Source of the DNA: Channallabes apus
Lineage: Eukaryota; Chordata; Actinopteri; Siluriformes; Clariidae
DNA: 64,000 bases
Assembly (NCBI GenBank): GCA_030522415.1
Contig: CM060113.1
Coordinates: forward strand, 10,088,565 to 10,152,564
Direction of reading: 5' to 3'
A program made the translations under genes and the position numbers. Of this stretch, positions 1-11,418 are shown one piece after another. Positions within the stretch are counted from its first letter, which is position 1. The number at the start of each line of letters is the position of its first letter. The notes under the pieces are model-generated. The model worked only from the letters and a program-made list of their open reading frames with translations, made no database searches and was not told the DNA's origin.

Positions 1-208
1 AATTAAATTAACAAATATTGTAAGTAAACAACAATAGCCCAATTTAGAAATTCTTTCCGAGGCTGCGTTGGGCCGGTGTTATGCGCAGAGCGCCGGGAGA
101 TGTACTGAGGCTCAAATCTCCGGAAACTACACTTGTACACAATAACAGTAATATTTCAAACATTTTGCAGGCTGCTGTTTGGAGAAATCAGAGAATAAAG
201 ATTAAACC

Positions 209-360
209 AGTTGTTGGGTCAAAATAACCCAAACAGGTGTTAATTTGTAAATTACTCACTACATCTCATATGACCCAACATGAGCAACACAACAATGTGT
301 TTAAAGAACGTGAAATAACCCAGAATTTTGACCCAGCATAAACCACCCAACGATGTGCTT
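209..360. repeat. Interspersed repeat rich in TGGGT/ACCCA motifs
   Basis: The stretch carries several facing TTGGGT and ACCCA words (for example TTGTTGGGTCAAAATAACCC near 213 and ACCACCCAACGATG near 344). Similar words occur in small non-autonomous DNA transposons of fish. No clean terminal repeat or target duplication was found, so the class is a guess. Confidence 0.35.
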
Positions 361-2395
361 ACAGAAACAACACAGCATTTTTAGTGCGTCTTTTTTTAGT
401 TATTGTAACTTTTTATTCTGAAGGGCTATTTTACTAGTTATTTCTATATTTAAAGTTTGATGTATTTTGAATTCATTTTTTAAAATAACAATAAACAGAT
501 ACAAACAGAGATATTGATAACTTGATATTCTGTCCAAACAACATTTAACTAATGTTTTTTTTTACTCATTATTATACAATAAATATCAATATCTCTGGTT
601 CAGATTTTAAATTTTTGTTGTATAAAGTTCTCAGATGTGAAAATTACAATCACTGTAGTAGTTCTTCGATACAACATATTTTGACTTTTTTTATGACTTA
701 ATTCTATTTTAAACTGCATAGAATGAAAAATGTCACTTTGCGCCACCTGGCGGTCATTTCACAAATGACTTTAAAATGCAACTGATTTATTTTGGCTGCT
801 GCCGCTTTTCCACGGCGGTGAGCGCGACGGTAATGAGCAGTCTGGTTGTCCACCTACTGTAATACATTCCCAATGAAAGATAAAGTGAAAGAGGAATGGA
901 TAAAGTGCAAGCGAAGACTAAACAGATTTGCCTGGTCATGAAGTGAAGTTATGAACAGTTATTGCCAGATTATGGCATTTGGCTATACAGGTCACTCAAC
1001 AGAGCCAATCAACGTGATAGTTTACAGTGTAGAGACAGAGTATCTGAAAGACACAGAAACGATGGTAATGCACCTACAAGCCAAAATCCTCAAAACAAGA
1101 AACCAAAACAGCATGGCTTCCTCCCCCTCCAAAAAAAAATGAAAAGAAAAAAAGAAAAGTAGACTATGAAAACTGAACCTTGAAAGATGAATGGACAGAA
1201 TAATGCATGTTCATTCTTCCTGCAGGAAGTTTAAAAGCAGTTTGTCCTATATGTTCTGAAATTGTGGCACTCATAAAAACTGATCATGTTGAACGCTACT
1301 ATGGTTGCATTGAGGGCATGTAAAATACCTTGACTGAGAGCCCAGTGTTATGAGCTAAAATCTCAATTGCTTTTGGATCATGCAAAACTGGACAGAATTT
1401 ATGAAACCTTTGCAGTACTTGGATATCTGCCTAAAGTTTAACCTGCACCATAAGTGGAATCTAAATGTTATGATATAAAATCTATGTTATGAACAGTTAT
1501 GTGATTTAATAACCTACTTGCTCAATGTAAATGAACACCTGCACCAACAGATATTAATGAGAAAAGTTAAACTGCATATTTCAACTTCATATTTTCACAG
1601 CTGAAATAACGGCACTGAAGTGATATAATGAATTTTAACACGCTGGAGTCATTTTAAGAAAAACATTTATCTTTATCCAATGTACTTTTTCAATTTCTCA
1701 TCCGTGATTCCTTCTCTGATTACGGAACAGGGAGTGTATTTTGCAGACAATGAAAGAAGTACAACTAGGTGTAAAAGTGAGGGAGAGAGTTCTGCTGTAC
1801 AGGAAGACAGACAGAAATATGTGGGTTTTTACTTGAAAGAATAATATCACTGATTACATTAAGTCTGATCTGCTTATTTTTATCTTTCACCTTTAATTAT
1901 TTCCTGCCAATGACAGGTTCTTCAGCCAGTTCTCTATAAACCTTCAAGAAGATTCTATTTATAGATACTGTTAATTTGTGATTATTGAGGCTAAACATCT
2001 CCTCTGCAGCAGAGGTAATTTTTGGTTTTATCTTATTATTATTATTTTTGTACTTTTTTTAGTTTCATCAGTGGCTTATGCCATACAGTATGTGTTAATT
2101 CATAGTTTGGAAATCTCCAGTAAAAAAATAAATGAAAACTTATATCCAAACTTACAGTATGACTAGTACTGTGTCTGTGTGCTCGTGTATGCTAAGAATA
2201 AAAATAAAAACATATGCAGGGTGCACAACAAGTGCAATACATAATGGTAATGTAAGATATTGTGTTGGTGCATGTAACATCTAGGTGTTTAGCTAGGGCA
2301 TGGTACATCAGATCAATTTGGGAAAACACTTTTTTGTGGTGAGTGGTTTTGGTCCTGATGGACCACCAGGTTGTGTTACAAAATGTTTACGTGTG
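361..2395. other. No recognised feature
   Basis: AT-rich sequence with only short chance frames. A purine-rich run lies near 1120-1160. I see no domain, terminal repeat or RNA gene. Confidence 0.5.
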
Positions 2396-3655
2396 GGATA
2401 GGAGGGATCAGCCACAATCTTTCCAGCTTGTTTTCTAGTGTCCTGGAGTCATGTAGGTCCTGAAGTGGTGGCAGACTGCAGCCAATCACTCACTCAGCAG
2501 AGCAAATGATGCGCTGCAGTCTGCTCTTTTCTTTGGGAGTGGAGGCAGCATACAAGACAGTGATGAAGCAGGTCAGGGTGAACTCAATAATAGAGTTGTA
2601 GAAATGTACCGTCATTGACTGTGGCAGGTCAAACTTCTTGAGATGCTGCATAAAATCTATCTGCTGCTGTGCCTTCTTGACTATGGAGCTGATATTTACT
2701 TCAAACATGAGTTCCTGGCTAAGGATGGTGCCCTAGAAGTGGAAGGACTCCACAGTACTGATTCAGGAGCCACACACGCTGATGGGGTGGGATGCTGTGA
2801 GTCCTTCCTAAAACCCACTAGCATATCTTATGTTCTTTGGACTTTGAGCTCCAATTTGTTTTATCCGCACCAGTTCAACAAATGGTTAATCTCCCATGTG
2901 TAGAGAGACTTATGACTGCTAGAGATGAGCCCAATCAGGGTGATGTCATCCATGAACTTTAAGAGCTTAACAGACTGATGACTGGTGGTACAGCTGAAAG
3001 AACACAGCTTTGTGAAAAACGAGTGTTGATGGAATAAATATATTTCCCCAGGTTAACATGCTGCTTAATGTCCATGATCCACCTAGTGATGGGATCTGGC
3101 ATTTCCCACGTCTGTGTTGTCTGTGTAGGCAAACCATATTGTGGGTCTGTAATGTATTTCTGTTGGGACGGCAAAAGGCACTCGAATGGCTTAATTAACC
3201 ACAGCACTGAGTACAATGAGTTTGTACTCAATAAGTCATGTCGCTTGGCTTTTTGGAAACAAAGATAACAGTTAAAGATTTTTCAAAGAGAAGTTAAAAA
3301 TGTCAGTGAATACAGGAGAGAGCTGGTCATCACAGTCCTTCAGGGTGGAGGAAAAGAAAGTCTGGTCCATTTGCTTTGTGTGGATTTTGCCACTTGAACA
3401 GCCTGTTAACATCCCTCTCCTGAATAGTGAGTGTTGTGTTTAGTGTTGATGTGTGATGAGATGGGTCTCTGAGGTGAGCAGCTGAGAACTGACCTGGGCC
3501 TCATTTATGGGAGGCTGAAGCTGTACAGCTAGAGTGAATGGCAAATCATCAGTGAGGATGGTGTTCATTCTTTTGTCAAAATGACAAGTCGCTAATAGAG
3601 TGGGGGCTTTAGGTTTGTGATTCCTTTCCAACTGTTTTTGAAGCTTCTCAGAAGT
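2396..3655 (-). mobile_element. LINE remnant (Rex1/L2-like), 3' half of ORF2
   Basis: This is the reverse-transcriptase half of a non-LTR retrotransposon, read on the minus strand. From high to low coordinates the peptide similarity runs from a segment before the RT core (DCDDQLSPVFTDIF near 3305-3340), through a worn RT core with the catalytic-type motif FMDD at 2945-2956, to the C-terminal KKAQQQIDFMQHLKKF region ending about 2490. Most family members have FADD, so FMDD is a variant or a mutation. Several stops and frameshifts break the frame and no endonuclease domain is present. It cannot encode a working protein. The element class is secure and the clade name less so. Confidence 0.8.
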
Positions 3656-4674
3656 CAGTCATTTAGCCTCTCTCATTACAAACCTGCATTTGAACTCTTT
3701 AAACCTGGCCGTTAAAACCTTTAAGCTTAAAACCAAGCTTTAAGCTTTAAACCAGTGTCCATCATTGTTGTAACTCACCCTGGTGTATGTTGGTATGCCG
3801 AAGCCCTCATAGAAACTAATCTAGGATGTCACAGCCTCCGTGTCTTCATCAAGACTCTTGGTATCAGTCCTGAAAGCATTCTAGTCATTTCAATCCAACA
3901 CAGACGAAGCTCCTTTACAGCTTCACCTTTTCACACCTTTGTTGTTAAACTCACACAGAGAGTAAAAAGATTTGCAGTTAATTAAAAAAAAAAGCCCTGC
4001 TTATTAGAACAGTATTGTTGAATCACACAATCACATCTTTACACCAGCCATTGTTTCTATAAAAACAGATACATTCCTCCATAGTCTTACCAGAACATTG
4101 AGTAATGAGCACACATTGGATAGAAATATTCCCATTAACAGCGTATGATGGCCCCATCTTAGGTGGTGGTAGTGCAACGGTGCATTTCCCTTTCCTACGG
4201 TGCATTTCCCTTTCCTACTGTGATTGAGAATGAGTTTACCTTTTACCAGAATGTCCAATAAAACAATGGATGGAGCAAGAAAATTTGTAAATAAGTCCAC
4301 AGGAGTTGTTCCCTTAATGTCCAGGAGCTTTTCTCTACTGTAGGTAATCTGATAGCTGAAGCAACACAAATTCATTTAACTACAAAGACATAACAAAATG
4401 TGGTGTGTGCACCAACACTCTGAAGCAGCCATCTGCAGCAGAATCTTGGTGACATCTTAATACTGGCTATTTAGCATATTTTATATAGGAGCTGGTGTGA
4501 ATCCAAAACATATCTTTCTCCTTGTGAACCTAATAATGGCATTGGAGTTAAGGTGTCAGAGCATCAGTAATCCTTCCCATATCAGCCAAATAAAAAGCCT
4601 CTGCTGCTCATCCATCTTGATTAATTCAGTGGTTCTCCAAAGCTCTACTAGTTATGAGGGAGGGAGATTTCTCT

Positions 4675-4677
<3 letters not shown>
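3656..4677. other. No recognised feature apart from a short tandem duplication
   Basis: A 20-bp unit beginning GTGCATTTCCC occurs twice in tandem at about 4180-4219, probably from replication slippage. Nothing else is recognisable. Confidence 0.5.

Positions 4678-4746
<69 letters not shown>
4678..4746. repeat. (AT)n microsatellite
   Basis: About 34 uninterrupted AT units. Confidence 0.98.
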
Positions 4747-4749
<3 letters not shown>

Positions 4750-4777
4750 TTCATTCTTTATTTATTTATATACACGA

Positions 4778-4982
4778 CCATCAGGGTCACTTTATAACTC
4801 CATGATGGTTCCTGATTTTTATTTCTTTCTACATTGTACAGGAATGCTGAAGGTGTCCAAAAATGCATTAATCTCCTTTGAACAGTTGATATTGAGATGT
4901 GTCTGCTACTTAGGCTCTGTAAAGGCTCTGTAATGCCTCTAATCTGAGGTGCTATCAATTGGTCATTTTTCCAATCCAAAGA
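4778..4982 (-). mobile_element. Tc1-like fragment, same family as 11757-12267
   Basis: The minus strand reads a Tc1 helix-turn-helix remnant with TPQIRG and HISISTVQRRL, followed by the same 3' trailer as the element at 11757-12267. That trailer includes a GTAGAAAGAAATAAAAATCA-like stretch and the gtgacc end. The outer terminal repeat and the 5' half are missing. It is a dead relic. Confidence 0.75.
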
Positions 4983-5165
4983 CATATTAAGATAATTGGA
5001 ATTCTCTAATTGCAGGTAGTCTGGGCATGTTTGTGTGCCCTGTGATGGATTGGCACTCTGTCTAGGGTGCATCCTTGTGCCATAAGTCTCCTGGGATAAA
5101 TACAGGTATTTGGGGCCTTGGCACTAAAGCGGTATAGACAGTGAGGGAGTGAGTTAGTGAGTGTT
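4968..5165 (+). mobile_element. SINE copy with L2-like tail, partial
   Basis: The copy matches the body and tail of the SINE seen complete at 19735. It has the CCAAAGACAT and AATTGG words, the TGTGATGGATTGGCACTCTG core, AAGTCTCCTGGGATA, and an AAGCGGTATAGA-type end with GTGAGTGAG repeats. The tRNA-like head is absent. Confidence 0.75.
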
Positions 5166-6005
5166 CTGTGATTCCCTTGCCAGTCATTGCCTAGCCTTCT
5201 TTCTGTGTATGATAATTTCAGTATTGATCTTGTATTTGCTCAAGCTCTTTCAATCTGTCTTAGTCCTTTTAACCTGATTTGCCCTTTGGATATTTTCTGC
5301 CTGAACTAATCTTTCAGGAAAAATTGGTCAACCTGCACGTGTGTCTGTCGATATTCATAACAACATTTCATAACTTTTGGTTTTAAAATACAAAATTTTA
5401 AAAGATGACAAGAAAGTTGACACCAACTTTACTGTAATTGCCTTTAATGTACAAATCAATGTGAGCTAGCTATCTGGCTAGACGGAATTTTATAGAGTGA
5501 GCGTAATAAAAATTAAACTACTCATATTGTGTCCAACATTTAATTTACTCAATATTAATTTTTAGTTTATGGAACTGTTGTGTAGAAACAATATCACATA
5601 CAAGAGTGCAAAAAGAAATAAATCATAAGCATCATAAAAAGTCTCCACTCCATTTACGATTTAATGTCTTTGTTCTATCATCTTGCAAATTCATAACATT
5701 CAGTACACACTATTTAAAATAAATAATATTAAAATGTAAACTATTATAATGTTTTGGGAAAGAAACTATGTTATAATTTGCCAAATAATGATAGTTGGGT
5801 TCATATTGACGAATTGAAATACGCTTGCAGTAACTCATTTTATAATAATTAGGGCTGTTCATGCAGCATTATACTGTATATTTGTGTTGCTTTGATTATG
5901 ACACACAGTGTAGTGGTAATTTAAATGATTTCCAAAAACAATTTTTCTAAATCTAAATCCTAGAATAAGGCTTTGACCTTAGGGGAGAAAAACAGTTAAT
6001 TGGTC
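5166..6005. other. No recognised feature
   Basis: AT-rich, with no frame of note and no terminal repeats seen. Confidence 0.5.
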
Positions 6006-6175
6006 ATTAGCTGGCTTCATGTTTTTTCATCATATGACATTGGTGAGCCTAGATCTGACCAGATAAAGCAACCCAAAATCATATAACGGCCTGTCAGAAG
6101 TGTGTACTGTGGGCACTATGCATGATGGTGGTGCATTCCTTCATGACCATTCCTTCTTATTTGGATACGTCAACT
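6006..6175 (-). mobile_element. Tc1-like fragment (family C)
   Basis: The words GTGAGCCTAGATCTGACC and GGCACTATGCATGATGG match the middle of the Tc1/mariner family also present at 35725-36330. The transposase would be read on the minus strand. Both ends are lost. Confidence 0.6.
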
Positions 6176-7617
6176 GAAGATCATCACTCTTTTGTGGGTC
6201 AAACTCAACAATTTTCCCACACAGCTGTGAAGCTGCAAAACTGTAAAACAAATGCTCTTGTACTTACATATCATATTCCATATTAATTAAATTAAATTAG
6301 CTTAATTTAACATGTTATGTTATTTGTTTCATCTGCGATTGGTATCAATGGGGCATTAATTGAACTCATGGAAATCTGTTAAACTCAGGTATGTATTAAG
6401 AAAAAGGTCACATTCCCAGCATGCATTAAAGAAGGTCTTTTTTTTAATGGCAATGGCAAGAGCTACACTCTAACTTTGTGACAGTCCAATTTTTGTCTTA
6501 TTAGCAAGAAAAGTACCATTTTCTTGCTTCCTTTTCTCCAAAAATGTCCTTGAATGTCTTTTTGAATTATTTGAACAATGCTTCATTGGTTATGATAAAA
6601 CTGTTACCACTTTGTTAAAGTACTTTATCAGCAGATCTCTTTTCTTTGATACTAATGTGTACCCATTAGAGTTCAGGTACTGTGTCATCGAGCACTTGAT
6701 GTCTTATTGGCCCATCATTTTGTTGGGGTTTCTATTTAATCATGTCACATACATTTTAGATGAGGTATAGACTTACAGAATGAGAAATTCATATTCTAGC
6801 AAAGTAGAATAAGATTACACCAACGATCAGTCCAGACACAATTCAGCACTCTTGTTTCATTAGATTTACCATTATTAAAAATAAGGGTGTATATCAATAT
6901 TGCAGCGATATAAAACAGAAATACAATTGCCTGGTGAAATCTTAATAACTATTTTTTTGCATAATTTAATGGCACTTTGAAAATATTATTTCATCAAGCA
7001 ACTTCTAAACATTACCTTGTCAGGATATAAAGAAACCATCAAATATTAACATTATGAAAAGAGCATAATAAATATTTTATGTATGACATGCATTATGAAC
7101 TGCCAAGTCAAGGTTAAGTTCAGCTCATTTTAATGTTTACTCTGCCTGAAAAAATGGGAATTAATATGTTGTTCCACATATTAATATGTTTGTCAAAGTG
7201 TTTTTTATATGACAAAAGTTTTTGGACATTTGACCATAACAACCATACAGTACCTAACATGGTTCTTTAATAAACTGTAACCATTTCAGATGTCCTCTTC
7301 CTTCACCTGGCATTAATAATGTCCATTCCAGCAGGAATTTTTGTTATTCTGGTGCTTTGATTTGCCAATGTTACAGATGTTGAGACAAAACTGGTTTTAA
7401 GTTGCTTTTGAAAGTTAGAATTACAATAATGAAATTACGTCAGAACAATGTGATTATGGGATAATGTTGAATAAATGCCCCTACCACATTTGTTTAGCAA
7501 ATATTACTTCAAAACAACATTAATACTAAACCAAAGGCCTGAACAGTAACTCTGTTTACAGTGGCAAAGGCACTGTGTGCTTACCACTACACACCTAGGG
7601 AATATAACATTGATGCA
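6176..7617. other. No recognised feature
   Basis: AT-rich sequence with no protein similarity that I recognise. Confidence 0.5.
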
Positions 7618-7664
7618 AGTAAACGAAAGTGCCAGAGGAAACCCACCAAGCACCGGGAGAACAT
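7618..7664 (-). mobile_element. SINE fragment, left half of the DIRS target
   Basis: GAGGAAACCCACCAAGCACC followed by GGGAGAACAT is the reverse complement of the SINE body. The sequence stops at ACAT, where the DIRS element begins, and resumes with CATGCAAACTCC at 11420. Confidence 0.7.
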
Positions 7665-7710
7665 CTCAGGTTACTTTGCTGTAACCCTGTTCCCTGAAAA
7701 AGTGGGAACA

Positions 7711-7890
7711 AGATGCTGCGTGAAAACACTATGGGAACATGTTTCTGTGTGGCCGGTTGTGAAGCATGTGTGTATCCGGGGATTGGCCAAATTTTGGCAT
7801 ATATAACCTCGGTCAGGGTACGTCATCTGATGAAGTGCACCTGCAGGTTATAAATAGGAGTGAACCGGAAACATTCTTCAGATCAATTTG
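7711..7890. repeat. DIRS inverted terminal repeat, left
   Basis: Pairs with 11222-11396 in inverted orientation. Long matching runs include GATGAAGTGCACCTGCAGGT, GGTTATAAATAGGAGTGAAC and TGCGTGAAAACACTATGGGA. A palindromic GTTCCC...GGGAAC lies just outside at about 7688-7708. Confidence 0.9.
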
Positions 7891-7907
7891 GACACAAGAC
7901 TTTCAAA

Positions 7908-7950
7908 AGCTACACTCGAAGCTGCGTGAAAACGCTATGGGAACGAGAAT
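7908..7950. repeat. Candidate DIRS internal complementary region
   Basis: CACTCGAAGCTGCGTGAAAA and the following CGCTATGGGAAC repeat the outermost bases of the terminal repeats, here just inside the left repeat, which is the element's 3' side. DIRS elements carry such a patch next to the 3' repeat and use it during circle formation. Confidence 0.6.
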
Positions 7951-8059
7951 TCCAACGCCGCCGGACTGCAAGTGTCTGGACCCCCTAGGTTGTATAGCGT
8001 GTGCGCACTTAAGCCAAGGAGGTCTCAGAGCTAGCTTTGGGAGGCTGACTCGAGGACCC

Positions 8060-8700
8060 GTGAGCCCGGAGTAGCATGAACATCCAGACTATAGAATCTC
8101 ACAAATATGTGCGGAGAGGACCAACCTGCCGCATCACATACTTGCTGCAGGGGAACACCTCTTGCCAGGGCAATAGATGAGGCAATCCCCCTGGATCAAT
8201 GAGCCCTGTGTCCTAGAGGCGAAGTGTGACAACGCACCACGTGGGCTAGGGCAATAGCATCTCTCACTGGATGTGACAGCGTTTGGCATGAAAAAGGCTA
8301 CTCTGACTTACGCCACTGGCTAGTGCGGTGGACGTAAATCTGAGGAGTGCGTACTGAAGACAGTAGTGAAACCTTTCCTGCTCCGGGGCTGTAAAAGGCG
8401 GAGGACAGGGGCTTCGAGGAAGACTGGGTGCATGGATAAGACTGAAAATAGTCCGGGTGAGGATGCAGAATATCTCTGACTAGCCCAGGGGCAAAGTCTA
8501 GGCAGGACAGGAAGCCTGCAGATCTCTTGAAAGAAGTAACTATAAGAAAAACCATCTTAAGGATCAGAAGCCAGACAGGCACTGACTCTAGTGGTTTGGA
8601 AAGGGTGTCAACCATACCCAATAGTCAGAACATGACAAGCCGAAATAGAAGCTACATACTTCCTGAGGGTACTAGGGCATAAGCCCGAGACAACTTTCTT
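8060..8700 (-). pseudogene. DIRS tyrosine recombinase, broken
   Basis: This would encode the site-specific recombinase that inserts the DIRS circle. The minus strand shows, in order, a CVSASCMDF-like block (here LSCLDFAPGLV), the VHRTSQWRKSE block, the HxxR box and the C-terminal GWSSPHIFVRFYSLDV block. Likely catalytic codons are the box-I Arg at 8523-8525 (context FKRSAG), His at 8199-8201, Arg at 8190-8192 and Tyr at 8091-8093. A stop codon sits between the His and the Arg (8196-8198), and frames shift between blocks, so it is inactive. Its neighbour upstream in the element is the RNase H region. The motif match makes the recombinase assignment firm. The box-I Arg is the least certain residue. 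Confidence 0.8.
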
Positions 8701-8769
8701 GCAGAACTCCAGCACTGAAACAATTCGGCAGTGAACTGGGTCTACATGTTTCGCCATGCACCACTTTCA

Positions 8770-9494
8770 AATAACCTCTCCAAACTTCATATGCCCTGGA
8801 ATATAAATCGCCTTGAGGGACGGGAGCTCTTCCTTTGCCCAAAGCAGAGCCTGGTGCACTAGCTTATTCAAGTGGTGCGAGCACAGTCCACTCTGGCGAT
8901 TATGTATAGTACGAGACTACTGTAAGGTTGTCCATCCTCACTTGGACATGGTAGCCTCAACTGCTGGAGGAGGTGTTTCAGGGCAAAAATAAAGCCATCA
9001 GGTTGGTGCAATTGATGTGCCATGTGAGAAGATGGCCTCTCCAACTCCCTTGGGCTGGACGGCCATCTAAGACCGTACCCCAGCCCGTGTGGTAAGCGTC
9101 TGTCGTTAGCATCTCGCGACGGCAAAAACGCACATAGAGTGGGCCCCAAAGTCAGAAACCTTGAGTCTGAACCACAAATGAAAAGGGTACGAAGCCTCTG
9201 GCGCATTACCCTTATTGCCTCTGGGGATTTGCCCCTTAGATAAATCCCTTTGGCTTTAACCACAACTAAAACGATCTGATGTGCAGCAGGCCCAAAGGTA
9301 TTTCCGTGGATGCAGCTGCCATGAGACCTTGAACAGTCACTTTCTGGCCTAGCTTGGTTTCCTTCAGGGTGATGGAAATGGATTCGACATGTGAGACACC
9401 TGTGCCCGCATTGCGATCGAATCCTACGTGACACCCAAATATGTTGTATTCTGAGCAGGAAAGAGAACGCTTTTATGGTGTTGAAGTTCGGCAT
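8770..9494 (-). pseudogene. DIRS RT thumb / RNase H region, broken
   Basis: The part of the DIRS polyprotein after the RT palm. On the minus strand a segment like VTVQGLMAAASTEIPLGLLH matches the end of the RT. It is followed by LTTDAYHTGWGTVLDGRPAQ at about 9060-9112, the RNase H block that opens with the TDA motif, and then GHLLTWHIN. The RT palm, with its YLDD-type motif, should lie between here and gag but only about 250 bases remain there, so it was deleted. A 208-residue open frame at 8868-9494 runs over this stretch in the wrong frame for most of its length and should not be taken as a gene. Confidence 0.75.
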
Positions 9495-9620
9495 CCTGGG
9501 CCACGGCAGGTGAAAACCCGAAAACTAACCTCATATTGGAGACCGGTGTTGCCCGAAACACCAGTGCCGGCGGAGCATGAACACCGACCTCCTGAGGGTG
9601 CCAGGGAGGGCACATTGTTC

Positions 9621-10304
9621 TTAATGAAGAAGTGCGCCGGTCCGACCTAATTGAGGCGGCTTGTGAAGGGTGCCCCGTTCTTTACGAGTGGGTGAGCGGC
9701 TGCTAACGCTCTCCTTTTGCGCCCTTTTTTTTTTGGATGGGGGCATCAGGAAGGAATGCATGATCCTTATACTTGATGCCCATGAGGTTAAGCCAGTGCT
9801 CAGATCTTTTGGCAGATCAGCTTGGTACGTCTGCAAGACCGCCATGGTGTGCAGAGAAGCACCAGCCTGACCTGCTGCATGAAATGCTTTTCCCAACAAG
9901 GCAGATGAAAGTCTACATGGCTTGGAGGGAAGTGTTGGCTTTTTTATTTTTATGTATTTTTTTAGGGAAGATGATGTCCCAGGAGAGAGATAGCCCGCAA
10001 GCGTCTCTTCTATCTGAGGTATCATCATATAACCCCGTGCTTCCGCATCAACGATACTCGAATAAACCGAAGTCGATGGCATGAAAACACGAGATGAATA
10101 AGGCTTGCTCCAGAGCGAGTTAATTCGCTGTGGAGGTCGCTAAAGATAGGGAGAGCGTCATTGAGGCTCCGCCCCCCGGCTACTCGACAGAAGTCTGTAG
10201 TTTAATTTAGAGCATTTGGGAAAATTTGCTCCTGCGGCGTTTATTACTACAAGCAGCTCCTCAAACTCTCTGTCATCAATAGAGGAGGGTTCTGGGGAAC
10301 TACT
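9621..10304 (-). pseudogene. DIRS gag-like protein, broken
   Basis: The minus strand encodes the Gag-like protein typical of fish DIRS elements. The central part at 9621-10082 contains YSSIVDAEARGYMMIPQIEE, a TLAGYLSPGTSSSL motif, and LPSKPCRLSSALLGKAFHAA followed by GQAGASLHTMAVLQTYQADL. An upstream acidic part (SSPEPSSIDDREFEELL) lies at 10200-10304 and is separated by stops. The N-terminal portion continues beyond the insert, at about 10775-10915. No zinc knuckle is evident. In a live element Gag would package the element RNA. Confidence 0.7.
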
Positions 10305-10767
10305 GTCATGTCTTTCAGTAAGGTGGACGCAAATGCAGGTCTGGAACAGGAAATAGTCTTTATTTTCAAGAAACACAACTCAAAATTCCACTCCCAACAA
10401 AAAAACAGAAACGTAACAGAAAGTGTCAAAATCACATGGGAGTCCTTCTCTTTCTTTTAAGAGATGCCGGCTTTCCTTTGCCGGCCTTAATCGTGGGAGT
10501 TCCAGGCTCCTTTAGTCCTGGAGGGGAAAACAGGCAAACACATAGACAAACGAGTTTCACAGATGCACGCACAACGGTGGACAGACATGGGACTCCGGGG
10601 TCGGCTGGTATAAATAGAGAGAGACAAAAGGATGCACAGGTGATCTTCATAATTAGACAAGGGGAAAGACATACACACGTAGACACACTAGGGGGAGACA
10701 AAGCACCAGCTCAGTAATCCGGGGAGCTGGATCTCACTCCCCGAGGCCGTGGTGGTCCAGATGTTAT
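10305..10767. mobile_element. 463-bp repeat inserted in DIRS gag, 7-bp target duplication
   Basis: The insert is flanked by AACTACT at 10298-10304 and at 10768-10774. The gag sequence continues across the gap when one copy is removed. On the minus strand there is a TATA-like TATTTATA near 10606-10615 and an AATAAAGACT polyadenylation-type signal near 10350, so an LTR or a short retroelement is possible. I do not recognise the family, and the ends are not convincing TG...CA or terminal inverted repeats. Confidence 0.65.
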
Positions 10768-11221
10768 AACTACTTCCATTTCTGCAGAAGCAAGGGAGGA
10801 GGTCTCTCCTGCGCAATCATGAGAAGCGCAGAGGCGCGCTCGCGAGGCGGATGGAGAAACTTCCCCATTGGGAGAACGCGCAAGAGAAAGGAGGGGGAAC
10901 TCTGTCTCGTGCACCTCTTCCAGAACCGCATGTGAACCCCAGGAATGCGTTGCGGGTCGTGGTTTCTTTTTATGGAAAGCGAGATGCGCGTGAAGAACTT
11001 TTTATCGGGAGGGGTCACAGTGCTCACACTCTCCTTGGAGAGCGTGATCTTCACCCAAACACTGGAAACAAAAAGTATGGAGATCGCCCTCCGATAGGAT
11101 TATATCATACGGAGGCACATCTCGTTTGAAACTCAGCATCTTATCGGTGAGTCAAACACTCTTTGTTCTTTGTTTTGCTTGCACACACACACACACGCGA
11201 ATCACAATACTTGCCGAAGAC

Positions 11222-11396
11222 AAAAAGATCTAAGGAATGTTTCCAGTTCACTCCTATTTATAACCTGCAGGTGCACTTCATCAGATGACGTCATCTGACC
11301 GAGGATATATATGCCAAAATTTGGTGTATTTGATACACACATGCTTCACAACCCGGCAACACAGAATGATGTTCCCATAGTGTTTTCACGCAGCAT
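11222..11396. repeat. DIRS inverted terminal repeat, right
   Basis: The inverted partner of 7711-7890. A short (CA)n run sits just inside it at about 11183-11198. Confidence 0.9.
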
Positions 11397-11418
11397 CGAG
11401 TGTTGCTTTGGACAAGAA

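Larger units (their letters stand above)
7665..11418 (-). mobile_element. DIRS-like tyrosine-recombinase retrotransposon, decayed
   Basis: A 3.75-kb element read on the minus strand. It is bounded by inverted terminal repeats: about 7711-7890 pairs with about 11222-11396. In minus-strand order it holds gag remnants, the end of the RT/RNase H region and a tyrosine recombinase. This is the gene order of DIRS retroelements, which integrate as circles using a recombinase and not an integrase. A short extra copy of the terminal sequence at about 7910-7950 is placed like the internal complementary region of DIRS elements. The flanks are two halves of one SINE that share only CAT, so there is no long target duplication, as expected for this class. 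Most of the RT core is missing and every frame is broken. A 463-bp repeat is inserted at 10305. Confidence 0.85.

Noticed and set aside
951..1162. Small Lys-rich frames near the left end
   Set aside because: Overlapping short frames across a purine-rich stretch, with no similarity and no gene context.
4497..4805. Open frame with a Tyr-Ile repeat
   Set aside because: Translation of the (AT)n microsatellite.
8868..9494. 208-codon minus-strand open frame as a host gene
   Set aside because: It overlaps the DIRS RNase H region, mostly in a different frame from the recognisable TTDA...GWG block. It is an accidental frame in a retroelement.
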